A stretch of 64,000 nucleotides of DNA from Thauera sp. UBA6194 (lineage in GTDB: Bacteria; Pseudomonadota; Gammaproteobacteria; Burkholderiales; Rhodocyclaceae), in assembly GCA_002422685.1 (NCBI GenBank), contig DITC01000042.1, forward strand, positions 54,281-118,280. The letters run 5' to 3'. Below the pieces are notes generated by a model, which saw only the letters and a program-made list of their open reading frames with translations, had not been told where the DNA came from and did not search any database. A program made the translations under genes and the position numbers. This document shows, piece after piece, positions 8,668 through 17,720 of the stretch (position 1 is the first letter of the stretch; each line of letters begins with the position of its first letter).

Positions 8668-9306
8668 ATGAAGTTTCAAACCATCCTGTTGGTGATCGAA
8701 GTGGGCGGCACGCTCGCGTTCGCCATGTCCGGCCTGCTCGAGGCGATCCGCAAGCGCATGGACATCGTCGGCGTGTTCTCGATCGCCTTCGTCAGCGCCT
8801 TTGGTGGCGGTACCGTGCGCGACGTGCTGCTTGATCGCCAGCCGCTGTTCTGGGTCCAGCACCAGGAGTACGTGTGGCTCGTGGTCGCGCTGGCGCTGAC
8901 CGCGCCGCTGTGGCTGAAGACTTTTCGGCATCGACTGACGGAAAATGCGATGGAGTTCGCCGATGCCTGCGGGCTGGGGCTGTTCGCCATCTCGGGCGCG
9001 TCGATCGCGACCGCGGCCGGGATGCCGCCCTTGGTTGCGGTGCTGATGGGCGTGATTACCGCGGTGTTCGGCGGGGTGACGCGTGACGTGTTGTGCAACC
9101 AGATTCCGAAGGTCTATCACGACCACCGCCCGTACACCCTGTGTGCGGTCGTGGGCTGTGTCGTGTTGCTGGGAGCGGAGGCGATGGGTCTGTCGACCGA
9201 GCTTTCCATGGTGGCCGGAATCTGCACCGCGACGGGTTCGCGGCTGCTGGCGGTGATCTTCGCCTGGAAGCTGCCCGCGTGGCCGGCTCAGCAACGGGAG
9301 GGCTAG
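8668..9306 (+). CDS. TRIC/UPF0126 family cation channel-like membrane protein
   Basis: A 212-aa protein with about seven hydrophobic helices arranged as two repeats, each carrying the family signature: FGGGTVRDVLL near residues 47-57 and FGGVTRDVL near 134-142. The family (YicG/YadS in E. coli) is structurally like animal TRIC channels; its ion in bacteria is not firmly known. The start is ATG 8668, since the upstream in-frame stretch is not protein-like. It faces queD tail to tail. Confidence 0.87.
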   Translation: MKFQTILLVIEVGGTLAFAMSGLLEAIRKRMDIVGVFSIAFVSAFGGGTVRDVLLDRQPLFWVQHQEYVWLVVALALTAPLWLKTFRHRLTENAMEFADACGLGLFAISGASIATAAGMPPLVAVLMGVITAVFGGVTRDVLCNQIPKVYHDHRPYTLCAVVGCVVLLGAEAMGLSTELSMVAGICTATGSRLLAVIFAWKLPAWPAQQREG

Positions 9307-9331
9307 GCTTTTTGCCGGGCCGAGCGGGACT

Positions 9332-9364
9332 GCCCGCGCGGCATCGGTGCCGCCCCGCGCGGGC
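9332..9364. repeat. Inverted repeat between convergent genes
   Basis: A 10-bp perfect stem (9332-9341 with 9355-9364) with a 13-base loop lies in the 67-bp gap between the convergent TRIC-like gene and queD. There is no T run on either side, so intrinsic termination is uncertain. Confidence 0.45.
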
Positions 9365-9373
9365 GGCGTGCGA

Positions 9374-9817
9374 TCAGCCGCGGTCGGCGTCCGCCCAGCA
9401 GTTCGGCGTCTCGTAGAGCCGCACGCGCTCCAGGCGCAGGTCGTTGCCGTAAGTGTCGCGGTAGGCGGTGTCCAGGATGCGAAAGGCCTCGGCGGCGAGA
9501 TTCTCGGCGGTAGGGACGACGTCCAGCACCACGGTCTTGTGGCCGGGCATGCTGGCAAGGAAGTCGACCACCGCGCTGTCGCCGCGGTAGGCGAGGAAGG
9601 CGTGGTCCCAGCGCGCGACGACGCGCTCGTTGGCGATGCGCTTGACGTCGGCGAAATCCATCACCATGCCGTTGACCGCCGCGCCATCGGCTTTGATGAT
9701 TGCACCCGAGAGCGTCACCTCCAGCGCGTAGCGGTGGCCGTGAAGATGCCGACACTGGCTGGCATGGTCGGGAATACGATGTCCTGCGTCGAATTCGAGG
9801 CGGCGGGTGATGCGCAT
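9374..9817 (-). CDS. queD: 6-carboxy-tetrahydropterin synthase (QueD / PTPS family)
   Basis: A 147-aa member of the 6-pyruvoyl-tetrahydropterin synthase family, which in bacteria makes the 6-carboxy-tetrahydropterin used for queuosine and 7-deazaguanine synthesis. Zinc ligands and catalytic Cys are visible at the N-terminus: FDAGHRI (His13) and CRHLHGH (residues 22-28), followed by the catalytic Asp/His region WDHAFL and the late YETPNCWADAD segment with the family Glu. ATG 9817 is the obvious start. It is divergent from a radical SAM gene, though queE, queC and queF are not in this window. Confidence 0.92.
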   Translation of the reverse strand: MRITRRLEFDAGHRIPDHASQCRHLHGHRYALEVTLSGAIIKADGAAVNGMVMDFADVKRIANERVVARWDHAFLAYRGDSAVVDFLASMPGHKTVVLDVVPTAENLAAEAFRILDTAYRDTYGNDLRLERVRLYETPNCWADADRG

Positions 9818-9903
9818 GGCTGGGGTCTCCGATGGGGCCGCAGATTATAACGCGCCGGGCGCGGGCCCGAGCCGCGTGGTTTCCGCAAGTATCTGAGCAA
9901 ACG

Positions 9904-10782
9904 ATGAATTCTCAACACCGCATACCGCCCGGCACACTCGATACGCTCAAGGTGAGCCGCCACGATCGGGATCTCGTCGGGCTGACCTACGTCTACCCCG
10001 TGCTGTCGCGGCGCGCAGGCGGGGTGTCGATCGGCATCAACCTCAACCCCAACAACGCCTGCAACTGGCATTGCGTGTATTGCCAGGTGCCCGACCTGGT
10101 GCGCGGCAAGGCGCCCAGGATCGACCTCGCGCTTCTGGAGCATGAGCTGTCCGGCTTTCTGGCCGATCTCATCCACGGCGACTGGATGGCGCGCTTCGTG
10201 CCGGAGGGCGCGCGCGTGATTCGTGACCTCGCGTTTTCGGGCAACGGTGAACCCACCAGCGCCGAAGCCTTTGCCGACGCGGTGGCGCTGCTGCTGGGGA
10301 TTCGCGACGCTTTCGGCCTGGCGGCCGAGTCCGTGCCGGTGCGTCTGATCACGAACGGCAGCCTGATGGCGCAGGCGCGCGTTCAGGAGGGCGTGCGCAG
10401 GCTGGGCGAGGGGGGCGGAGAGGTCTGGTTCAAGGTTGACGCGGGCACGGCTGCGGGCATCGAGCGCATCAATGGGGTAACGCTCGATCCGGACACGGTG
10501 GCGCGCAATCTGGCGCGCTGCGCCGAGCTGTGCCCCACCTGGGTGCAGACGTGCATGTTCAGCTGGGATGGCGAAGCACCGACCGAGGCCGATATCGACG
10601 CGTATCTCGGTGTGCTCGAGCGGGCGGGCATCGAGCGGCTCGCGGGTGTGCTGCTCTACGGCGTGGCGCGCCCTTCGCGTCAGCCCGAGGCTGCTCGCAT
10701 CTCGCGCCTGAGCGCGGCGGAACTCGAGTCCATTGCAGCGCGCATACGCCAAAAGGGGCTGACGGTGCGCGTCAGCCCCTGA
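9904..10782 (+). CDS. Radical SAM protein, function unknown
   Basis: A 292-aa radical SAM enzyme. The [4Fe-4S]-binding motif CNWHCVYC lies near residues 55-62, preceded by GINLNPNNA, followed by FSGNGEPT (near 116-123), the usual glycine-rich SAM contact. It resembles the uncharacterised COG0731-like Fe-S oxidoreductases. Being divergent from queD, a QueE role is tempting, but the length is longer than typical QueE (about 220 aa) and its surrounding residues differ. ATG 9904 is chosen because the upstream frame overlaps the queD promoter region. The minus-strand terminator of the next gene is inside its 3' end. Confidence 0.85.
   Translation: MNSQHRIPPGTLDTLKVSRHDRDLVGLTYVYPVLSRRAGGVSIGINLNPNNACNWHCVYCQVPDLVRGKAPRIDLALLEHELSGFLADLIHGDWMARFVPEGARVIRDLAFSGNGEPTSAEAFADAVALLLGIRDAFGLAAESVPVRLITNGSLMAQARVQEGVRRLGEGGGEVWFKVDAGTAAGIERINGVTLDPDTVARNLARCAELCPTWVQTCMFSWDGEAPTEADIDAYLGVLERAGIERLAGVLLYGVARPSRQPEAARISRLSAAELESIAARIRQKGLTVRVSP
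10751..10779 (-). terminator. Terminator of the small HTH gene, embedded in the radical SAM 3' end
   Basis: A 9-bp stem (10755-10763 with 10771-10779) and 7-base loop. On the minus strand it is followed by TTTT (10754-10751), 25 bp beyond the HTH stop. It lies wholly within the coding end of the plus-strand gene. Confidence 0.7.
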
Positions 10783-10804
10783 TCCGATCCAGCGCGAGGG
10801 GTGC

Positions 10805-11098
10805 TCAGCGCTCCTTGCGTTTCGCGCGCGCTTCTTTCTTCAGCGTCTTGTAGAGATCGGGGTTGCTGGCCTTGAGGTATTCGGCCACCTCCACGTCTTC
10901 ACGCTTGACCTTCTCGATGTCGACCTGCTCGACATGAACGAGACGAAGCAAGGCCTGCACCGGGCGCGGAATGTTGCGTCCACTCTCGTAGCGCGAGCCG
11001 CCGCTCTGGGTTACGCCGATTTTCGACCAGAACTGAGATTGGTTCAGGCCCAGTCTGCGGCGAATTTCACGAACATCTAATTTTTCGGTTGCTTTCAT
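10805..11098 (-). CDS. Small XRE-like helix-turn-helix regulator
   Basis: A 97-aa protein. Residues 8-55 form a Cro/C1-type HTH (VREIRRRLGLNQSQFWSKIG, then VTQSGGSRYESGRNIP), and the C-terminus is Lys/Glu-rich and probably helical. The start is ATG 11098, with AAAGAGGA about 7 bases upstream; an in-frame ATG at 11140 has no ribosome site. No toxin or phage partner lies beside it, so it looks like a free-standing chromosomal regulator. The target is unknown. Confidence 0.85.
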   Translation of the reverse strand: MKATEKLDVREIRRRLGLNQSQFWSKIGVTQSGGSRYESGRNIPRPVQALLRLVHVEQVDIEKVKREDVEVAEYLKASNPDLYKTLKKEARAKRKER

Positions 11099-11356
11099 CA
11101 CTGGATCCTCTTTGTTGCCTCGGGCGGGTGTCGGAGCCACCGCGTGCCGGGTCTATCAATGTTGATCTATAACCAAAGTCATAGCGCACATGCAGTATAG
11201 GTCAGCACTCTTTCATTCCGCATTTTTGATTCTGCCGATTTGAATGAATTTGTGAAAACGGGCGCGCGTGCTTCGTACTCGTTTCCAGCGCAGGGGCCCG
11301 ACCGCGCACGTTTGGATAGTGTCCACTGCTTTATGCGCTGGTGATTGGATACGACA

Positions 11357-11577
11357 ATGGCACTGATAGTTCAGAAGCGCGGTGGCACTTCGGTCGGCAG
11401 CCTCGAGCGCATCCTGCGTGTTGCGCAGGCTGGCGAAGTTTCGCGCCGCAGGGCGCCAACATCCAGATGATTTCGACCTCGGAGATCAAGGTCTCGGTGG
11501 GCATCGAGGACAAGGGCCTCGAACTCGCCGTGCGTGCGCTGCACAAGGTTTTTGGCCTCGACGCGCCGGCTGCATAA
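11357..11577 (+). pseudogene. lysC: Aspartokinase (lysC) remnant with most of the gene deleted
   Basis: Two ends of aspartate kinase are joined with the middle missing. From ATG 11357 the frame reads MALIVQKRGGTSVGSLERI, the N-terminal kinase motif (family: MALIVQK(F/Y)GGTSVGS). About 45 bases later, in a different frame, the conserved ACT-domain C-terminus begins (GANIQMISTSEIKVSV near 11452, then ELAVRALHKVFGL) and runs to TAA at 11575-11577. Intact LysC is about 410 aa, so some 350 codons are gone and the two ends are out of frame. tRNA-Ser follows directly, as it does after lysC in related genomes. The C-terminal piece is little decayed, implying a recent deletion or an assembly collapse. 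Confidence 0.85.
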
Positions 11578-11636
11578 ATTCGCTTCATCCAGTTTGACCG
11601 GCAGACCCGAACTCGCTATGATCGCGCCTTCCTGAT

Positions 11637-11730
11637 GGAGACGTGGCCGAGAGGTCGAAGGCACTCCCCTGCTAAGGGAGCATGCGGGCTAAAACTCGCA
11701 TCGAGGGTTCGAATCCCTCCGTCTCCGCCA
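11637..11730 (+). tRNA. tRNA-Ser (GCT)
   Basis: A class II tRNA with long variable arm. The acceptor stem GGAGACG pairs with CGTCTCC, discriminator G and encoded CCA (11728-11730). The anticodon stem CTCCC/GGGAG encloses loop CTGCTAA with anticodon GCT at 11671-11673, reading AGC/AGU. It follows the lysC remnant by 59 bp. Confidence 0.97.
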
Positions 11731-11738
11731 GAGCATCT

Positions 11739-11765
11739 AAGCCCCTGTTTCAAAGGGGCTTTTTT
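11739..11765 (+). terminator. Terminator of tRNA-Ser
   Basis: Stem AAGCCCCT/AGGGGCTT with a loop of about 7 bases, followed by T (11760-11765). Confidence 0.88.
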
Positions 11766-11817
11766 GCGTCCACCGGGTTGCGGGCGGGTGCGAGGTCGCG
11801 CGCTCCTGCGCGTCGCG

Positions 11818-13863
11818 TCACAGTCCGCTCTCGCGTCGCGTGGCGTGCATGATGCCGCTTTCGAGCAGGCCCGGGCGTTCGGTGAACAAACTGAACGCCT
11901 TTCGCGCGCGTGTGATGCCGGTGTAGATGAGCTCGCGCGTCAGCACGCTGCCGCTCTGGGTTGCAAGCACGAGCACCGTGTGTTCGAACTCCGAGCCCTG
12001 GCTCTTGTGCACCGTCATCGCGAACGCCGTCTCCACATGCGCCAGCCGGCTCACGGCCACCGAGCGCAGGCGCTCGCCGTCGAGAAAATACACGCGCAGA
12101 CCGCCCGCGCCGTCGGCCGCCGGCAGGGCGATGCCGATGTCGCCGTTGAAGACCCCGAGCGCGGGGTCGTTGCGGGTCACCATTACCGGGCGCCCGGTGT
12201 ACCAGGCGCCTTGCGGCTTGAGCAGGCCGGTACGGGCGAGAGCCTGCTCGATGGCGCGGTTGAGCCCGCTGACGCCCCAGTCGCCTGCGCGCACCGCGCA
12301 CAGGATGCGAAAGCGGTCGAAGGCCGCGAGGACCGCGCCGACCCAGGCCGTATGCAGCGTGGCCTGCGCACGGCCTGACGCGTCGGCGCCGGCCGCGGCC
12401 GGGCCGCGCTGCAGCGCTTCCAGATAGTCGCGGTACGAGGCCTCGGCGCCGGGCCGGCCGTTGGTGCACAGGGCAATCAGGGCGTCGAGCGCACCGTGCT
12501 CGCTGGCGAAGAGGGCGCCGCTCCGGTCGTCGTGCAGCAGCCGGGCGGGCAGGGTCGGGTCGGCAGCTGTATTGACCGCGAGCGCGAGGGCGCCGATCGG
12601 GCCGTCGAAGCGGCGGCTCTCGCGCAGCATCACCGTCTGCTGGGCGAGGGCGACGGGGGCCGGCCCCTGCGCCCTGAAGGCTTCGGGTACGCAGTGGCCG
12701 GTCGTGGCCGCGATGTAGCGCACGCTCTCGGCGTTGTAATGCCCGCCCTGTGCGTCGCGGCACAGGTCGCCGAGCACCGCGCCGGCTTCCACCGAGGCCA
12801 ACTGGTCCTTGTCGCCGAGCAGGATCAGGCGCGCGGAGGCGGGCATCGCGTCGAGCAAGGCCGCCATCATCTCCAGATGCACCATCGAGGCTTCGTCGAC
12901 GATGACCACGTCGACATCGAGCGGGTTGCCGGCGTGGTGGCGCAAGCGTCGCGTGTCCGGGCGGGCGCCGAGCAGCGAATGCAAGGTGCGCGCGGCGCCG
13001 ATGCGCTGCGTGAGCGCGGCGAGCTCGAGAGTGTCGCCCAGGCTCGCCTGCAGGCTCTCGAGCGCGCCGTCGATCGACTGCTTGAGGCGGGCGGCGGCCT
13101 TGCCGGTGGGGGCGGCGAGTGCGATGCGCAGGCGCTGCGGAGTGGCGCTGGTGGCGAGCAGGAGCGCGAGCAGGCGGGCGGCGGTGTAGGTCTTGCCGGT
13201 GCCGGGGCCGCCGGTGATGATCGTGAGCCGGGCGCGTAGCGCGATCGCGCAGGCGAGCCTTTGCCAGTCGGGCGCGGCCGGTGGCGCGGACGCGGCGTCG
13301 GCAGGGGCGAAGAGGCGGTCGAGCCAGCCGCGTACGGTGGGCTCATCGACCGCTTCGCGCGTGGTGCAGCGCGCGTGCACCGCCCGGGCCACGCTCCGCT
13401 CGTAGCGCCAGTAGCGGCGCAGGTAGAGCCGGGGGGCGGCGTCGGGGCCGTCGAGCACGAGCGGCTGGCCGTGGTCGGCTTCAGGTTCGGAGCCGAGGCC
13501 GGTGCGGAGCACGAGCGGGCTGCGGGCCAGCGCGGCGCGCCAGACTTCGGTGCTCGCCGGCAGCATCTGCCACAGCGCGTCGACCGCGGGCTGCGTGTCG
13601 GGCGGCCAGGCGAACAGTGCCGGGTCGGCGCCGGGCAGGGCGGTCAGCGGCAGGCAGCTGTGGCCGCGGCCTTCGAGGTGGCTGAGCAGCGCGGCGGCGA
13701 CGATCAGGGCCGCGTCGGCGCTGGTGTCGAGCTCGGCGATGAAGGCGGCGAAGGCGCTGTCGAGGTGGCGCAGCACGCCGGCATCGCTCCAGGTGCGCAC
13801 GGTGTCGAGCACCACGCAGGGGATGGATGCGGGCGGGGCGCTTGCAAGCGTCGATGGGCTCAT
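11818..13863 (-). CDS. recD: Exodeoxyribonuclease V subunit RecD
   Basis: The 5'-3' helicase subunit of RecBCD, which processes double-strand ends for recombination. The 681-aa protein has Walker A ITGGPGTGKTYTAARLL near residues 216-232, Walker B VIVDEASMVHLEM, motif III ILLGDKDQLASVEAGAVLGD, and a C-terminal helicase end with VHKSQGSEFEHTV and TGITRARKAF. The start ATG 13863 overlaps the recB stop (ATGA), so translation is coupled. An upstream extension in the same frame overlaps recB and is not protein-like. It is the last gene of the minus-strand recC-recB-recD unit. Confidence 0.96.
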   Translation of the reverse strand: MSPSTLASAPPASIPCVVLDTVRTWSDAGVLRHLDSAFAAFIAELDTSADAALIVAAALLSHLEGRGHSCLPLTALPGADPALFAWPPDTQPAVDALWQMLPASTEVWRAALARSPLVLRTGLGSEPEADHGQPLVLDGPDAAPRLYLRRYWRYERSVARAVHARCTTREAVDEPTVRGWLDRLFAPADAASAPPAAPDWQRLACAIALRARLTIITGGPGTGKTYTAARLLALLLATSATPQRLRIALAAPTGKAAARLKQSIDGALESLQASLGDTLELAALTQRIGAARTLHSLLGARPDTRRLRHHAGNPLDVDVVIVDEASMVHLEMMAALLDAMPASARLILLGDKDQLASVEAGAVLGDLCRDAQGGHYNAESVRYIAATTGHCVPEAFRAQGPAPVALAQQTVMLRESRRFDGPIGALALAVNTAADPTLPARLLHDDRSGALFASEHGALDALIALCTNGRPGAEASYRDYLEALQRGPAAAGADASGRAQATLHTAWVGAVLAAFDRFRILCAVRAGDWGVSGLNRAIEQALARTGLLKPQGAWYTGRPVMVTRNDPALGVFNGDIGIALPAADGAGGLRVYFLDGERLRSVAVSRLAHVETAFAMTVHKSQGSEFEHTVLVLATQSGSVLTRELIYTGITRARKAFSLFTERPGLLESGIMHATRRESGL

Positions 13864-16800
13864 GCCAGGTTGGCCTCGTCGGTGAGCAGGGTGTCCAGGG
13901 TCTCGATCAGCGCGAGGACTTCGGCGCTGGCGGGGAGCGCGTATTCGCCGTGCCGGGGGCCGTCGATGCCGCGCAGGAAGAAGTACAGCGCGCCGCCGAG
14001 TTGGCGGCTGGGGTCGTAGCCCGCGCCCAGGCGCGCACGCAGCAGGCGGTGCAGCGCGAGCAGGTAGATCGCGGCCTGCACGTCGTAGCGGTGGTGGGCC
14101 ATCGCCGCCTGCAGCGCGGCGTGGTCGTAGGCTGCGGGCTGTTCGCCGAGGCTGTTCGACTTGTAATCCAGCACCCAGTAGCGCCCCGCGTGCTCGAACA
14201 CCAGATCGGCAAAGCCCATCAGCATGCCGTGCAGCTCGCGCTGCGGCAGCGTGGGGCGTGGGGCGCCGTCGAGCAGGTGGCGGCGGCACAGCGCGTCCAC
14301 CTCGCTCGCGCGCAGATGGGCCGAAGGCATCCAGAACTCCATCTCGGGCATCAGGCTGCGCAGGTCCTGCAGGGGGGCGCCGAGGCTGGGGAGGGGCGTG
14401 GCGAGCACGGCCTGCATCCAGAGCACGGTCTGCTCTGCCCACTCGCCGCGCCCGGCGCGTTCGCAGCGGCGGCGCAGCGCGGCCTCGAGCGTGTCGTTGC
14501 CGGCGAGCGCGAAACCCTCGCCGGCCAGCCATTCAAGCTGGTCGTGCAGGAAGTCGCCGGCGAGCGCGCCGCGCGGGAAGCGGTGCCACGGCGCCAGCGC
14601 CTGCGCGCTCGGCGCGCCGAGCGGCGCGGGGGCATCCTCGCCTTCGTCCGCGGCGGGGCGGTGCGTGTTCGTGGGTGAAAGCGGACTGGCTTGCGGGCGC
14701 GCGTTCTCGTCGCCAACGCCCGCCGGTGCGGGCGTCGGCGTGTTCGGGTCGATGTCGCGTACCAGGGCCGAGAAGCTGCCGAGCGACCAGCGACGCTCGA
14801 AGTCGGCGGAGTAGGGCAGGCTGTCGTGCAGCGGGGGCAGGGCGTCGCGGCGCTGCAGGTATGTGTGGGCGCTGTCCTCGGCTGCGGGCTCGAGCGCGAT
14901 GCAGCCTTCGCCGCTGCGGCGCGCCTCTTCGGCCAGCGCCTCGAGGCGCTCGAGCCAGGCGTCTTCGCTGCGCGCCGAGAGGCCGCCGAGCAGGTAACCG
15001 GGGGCGCTGCGGTGATTGACGCAGTCCCTGGCGTTACCCACCCTGAGCGCCGCGAACCCCATCCACAGCGCATGACGGGCGCGCGTGAGCGCGACGTAGA
15101 ACAGGCGCAGGTCTTCGCGCAGGCGCTCGTGATCGGCGCGCTCGAGGTCGTCGTCGTCGTAATCGAGCTTCACCGCGCGCGTGCCCGCAGCGTCGGCGAG
15201 CTTGAGATAGCGGGTCCAGCGCCGCTCCACCTTGCGGAAGCTGCACGCAAAGGGCAGGCACACGACCGGATACTCCAGGCCCTTGCTCTTGTGCACGGTG
15301 ACCACCTTGACCAGATCGGCGTCGCTCTCCAGGCGCACGACCTGCTCTTCGCTGCCGCTGGCGCCATCCTCGATCTGCATTGCCAGCCAGCGGATCAGGG
15401 CCTGCTCGCCGTCGAGTTCGGTGCTGGCCTGCTGCAGCAGCTCGGCCAGATGCAGGAAGTTGGTGAGCCTGCGCTCGCCGTCGGCTTCGGACAGCCAGCG
15501 TGCGGGCAGCTCGAGCAGGTGGAGCGTACGGCGCAGCATGGTGAGCACGCCGAGCTCGCGCCACACGCCGTGCAGGTGGCGCACCTGCTCGCTGCGCGCG
15601 TCGAAGGCCTCGTCGTCGCTGGCGAGCCAGGCCAGCGCCTCGATCGACAGGCCCACGCTGCGGGTGGCGAGGCCCGCGCGCACGCGCTGTCCGTCGAGCG
15701 GCGCGGCCACCGCGCGCAGCCAGTGCAGCAGGTCGCGCGCCTCGTCGCTGGCGAACACCGAGTCCTTGTCCGACAGATACACCGAGGCCACGCCACGGAG
15801 GCGCAGCGCGCGGCGCACGGCGGCGGCCTCCTTGCCGGTGCGCACCAGCACCGCGATGTCGGCCGGGCGCAGGCGCGTGAAACCTTCGCTCGGGTGCTCG
15901 AAGCCGACGGCTGCGTCGTTGAGCCAGGTGACGATCCGTTCCGCGCAGTGCGCGGCGAACAGGCGGCGCATTTCGGCGGTGCTGCGCAGCGTGAGGTCGT
16001 GGCAGATGCTGAGCGCCGGCACCGGGCCGCCGGCGTTGCGCAAGAGCGCTTCGCGGCCCTCGGCGCGGACGCGCTCGAAGGGCAGTTCGTTGCTCGCGGC
16101 GGTGCGGAACAGGAAGGCGCCGCCCGCATCGGCACGGCGCTCGGCCTGCTCGAACCAGGTGTTGACCGTGTCGACCAGCGCCAGGGTCGAGCGGTAGTTG
16201 GTGCCCAGCACGTAGTGGCGGCCGGCGGTGGCGCGGCGTGCCTGCAGGTAGCTGTAGATGTCGGCGCCGCGAAAACCGTAGATCGACTGTTTGGGGTCGC
16301 CGATCAGCAGCAGCGCGGTGCGCGCGTCGTTGTCGGCGGTGCGGTAGAGCGCGTCGAACAGTCGGTACTGCAGCGGCGAGGTGTCCTGGAACTCGTCGAT
16401 CAGCGCCACCGGGTACTGCGCGACGATGCGCTCGCGCAGGCGGGCGCCGTGTGGGCCCGATAGTGCCGTGTCGAGTCGTTCGAGCATGTCGGCAAAGCCG
16501 AAGCTGCGCGCTTGGCGCTTGAGGTGGGCGAGGCGGCGCGCGACGTGGGTGGCGGCGTGGGTGCGCAGCGTCACCGTGGGGTCGGGCAGCGCGTCGAGCG
16601 CGTCGACGAGCTCGGCGAAGGCGTGGAAATCCTCGGGCAGGGCGGGGGCCGCGGCGCCGTCCTTGCGCGCCTCGTCCATGCCCTCGGGGCGCAGCCGGGC
16701 GCGGGCGCTGGCGCTCAGCTCGAGCGCGGCTTGCAGCGGGTTGCGCGCCCAGGCTTCCAGCGTGTCGAGCCAGGGGGTGTAGTAGCGGGCCTGGAGCTTG

Positions 16801-17720
16801 CGGCCGTTCCAGGCCCCGGCGTTGTGGGCGAGCTGGTCGTCGAGCCAGGCTTTGATCGCCTGGGCGCGCTCGACCCAGCCCTTGCTCAGCGCGATCAGCG
16901 TCTGGTGGTGGCGTCCGACGGTGCGCTCGACGCAGTCGCCGAGCGTGCCCTCGATGCCGTCTGCGTGCAGAGGCTGACCGACCAGTTCGCGCACGTCCTG
17001 ATGCAGGGCGTGCACGTCCGGCCACAGCGCGAGCACCCGCTCGAGCTGCGCCCCGCCGAGCGGGTAGCAGTGCTGGCGCCAGTAGTCCTGCGCCGCCTCG
17101 AGCAGCAGGCCGTGCTCGTCGGCAGCCAGCGCCTCGTCGAAGGGGTTGCCGCTGTCGAAGGCATGCTCGCGCAGCATGCGCTGGCACCAGGCGTCGATGG
17201 TGAACACCGCCGCGTCGTCCATCGCCTCGGCGGCCATCGTCAGCCGCCACGCGGCCTGGGTGCGTGCGGCCTGGTCAGGGTAATCGGCGAGCAGCGCGGT
17301 GAGCAGAGCGTCGTAGCCCCTGGGCGCGGGCTCGCCGCGAAAGCAGCGCGCGGCTTCGATCAGGCGCGCGCGGATGCGCTCGGACAGCTCCTTGGTGGCC
17401 GCGCGGGTGAAGGTCATCACCAGAATCTCGGCCGGCAGCAGCGGGCGGTGAAAGGCGGTAGGCGTGGGGTCTGCGCCGGTTTCGTCGCCGGCGTCGCCTT
17501 CGCGCGCGCGCCGGCCGTGGCCGAGCACCAGCCGCAGGTAGAGCGCGGCGATGGTCCAGGTCTTGCCGGTGCCGGCGCTGGCTTCGATGAGGCGGCTGCC
17601 GTAGAGGGGAAAGCGCAGCGCCTCGAGGGTGTGGCTGGCCTGTGCACCGTCCGGGGTGTCCGGGGCGTGCGCTCGGGCGGGGCGGTCGGCGGTGTGGCAG
17701 GGTGCAGATCGGGGCGTCAT
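13860..17720 (-). CDS. recB: Exodeoxyribonuclease V subunit RecB
   Basis: The 3'-5' helicase and nuclease subunit of RecBCD. The 1286-aa protein shows UvrD-type motifs: Walker A IEASAGTGKTWTIAALYLRL near residues 46-65, motif II LIDEFQDTSPLQYRLFD near 433-449, and TVHKSKGLEYPVVCLP in the second helicase half. The C-terminal nuclease domain keeps the PD-(D/E)xK centre as VLDYKSNSLG near residue 1182. The start ATG 17720 overlaps the recC stop by 4 bases. Length is near the family norm (about 1180-1250 aa), slightly longer from an Ala/Arg-rich N-terminus. Confidence 0.97.
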   Translation of the reverse strand: MTPRSAPCHTADRPARAHAPDTPDGAQASHTLEALRFPLYGSRLIEASAGTGKTWTIAALYLRLVLGHGRRAREGDAGDETGADPTPTAFHRPLLPAEILVMTFTRAATKELSERIRARLIEAARCFRGEPAPRGYDALLTALLADYPDQAARTQAAWRLTMAAEAMDDAAVFTIDAWCQRMLREHAFDSGNPFDEALAADEHGLLLEAAQDYWRQHCYPLGGAQLERVLALWPDVHALHQDVRELVGQPLHADGIEGTLGDCVERTVGRHHQTLIALSKGWVERAQAIKAWLDDQLAHNAGAWNGRKLQARYYTPWLDTLEAWARNPLQAALELSASARARLRPEGMDEARKDGAAAPALPEDFHAFAELVDALDALPDPTVTLRTHAATHVARRLAHLKRQARSFGFADMLERLDTALSGPHGARLRERIVAQYPVALIDEFQDTSPLQYRLFDALYRTADNDARTALLLIGDPKQSIYGFRGADIYSYLQARRATAGRHYVLGTNYRSTLALVDTVNTWFEQAERRADAGGAFLFRTAASNELPFERVRAEGREALLRNAGGPVPALSICHDLTLRSTAEMRRLFAAHCAERIVTWLNDAAVGFEHPSEGFTRLRPADIAVLVRTGKEAAAVRRALRLRGVASVYLSDKDSVFASDEARDLLHWLRAVAAPLDGQRVRAGLATRSVGLSIEALAWLASDDEAFDARSEQVRHLHGVWRELGVLTMLRRTLHLLELPARWLSEADGERRLTNFLHLAELLQQASTELDGEQALIRWLAMQIEDGASGSEEQVVRLESDADLVKVVTVHKSKGLEYPVVCLPFACSFRKVERRWTRYLKLADAAGTRAVKLDYDDDDLERADHERLREDLRLFYVALTRARHALWMGFAALRVGNARDCVNHRSAPGYLLGGLSARSEDAWLERLEALAEEARRSGEGCIALEPAAEDSAHTYLQRRDALPPLHDSLPYSADFERRWSLGSFSALVRDIDPNTPTPAPAGVGDENARPQASPLSPTNTHRPAADEGEDAPAPLGAPSAQALAPWHRFPRGALAGDFLHDQLEWLAGEGFALAGNDTLEAALRRRCERAGRGEWAEQTVLWMQAVLATPLPSLGAPLQDLRSLMPEMEFWMPSAHLRASEVDALCRRHLLDGAPRPTLPQRELHGMLMGFADLVFEHAGRYWVLDYKSNSLGEQPAAYDHAALQAAMAHHRYDVQAAIYLLALHRLLRARLGAGYDPSRQLGGALYFFLRGIDGPRHGEYALPASAEVLALIETLDTLLTDEANLA

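Noticed and set aside
9904..10782. QueE assignment for the radical SAM gene
   Set aside because: Adjacent to queD, but length and motif context do not match typical QueE; left as unknown.
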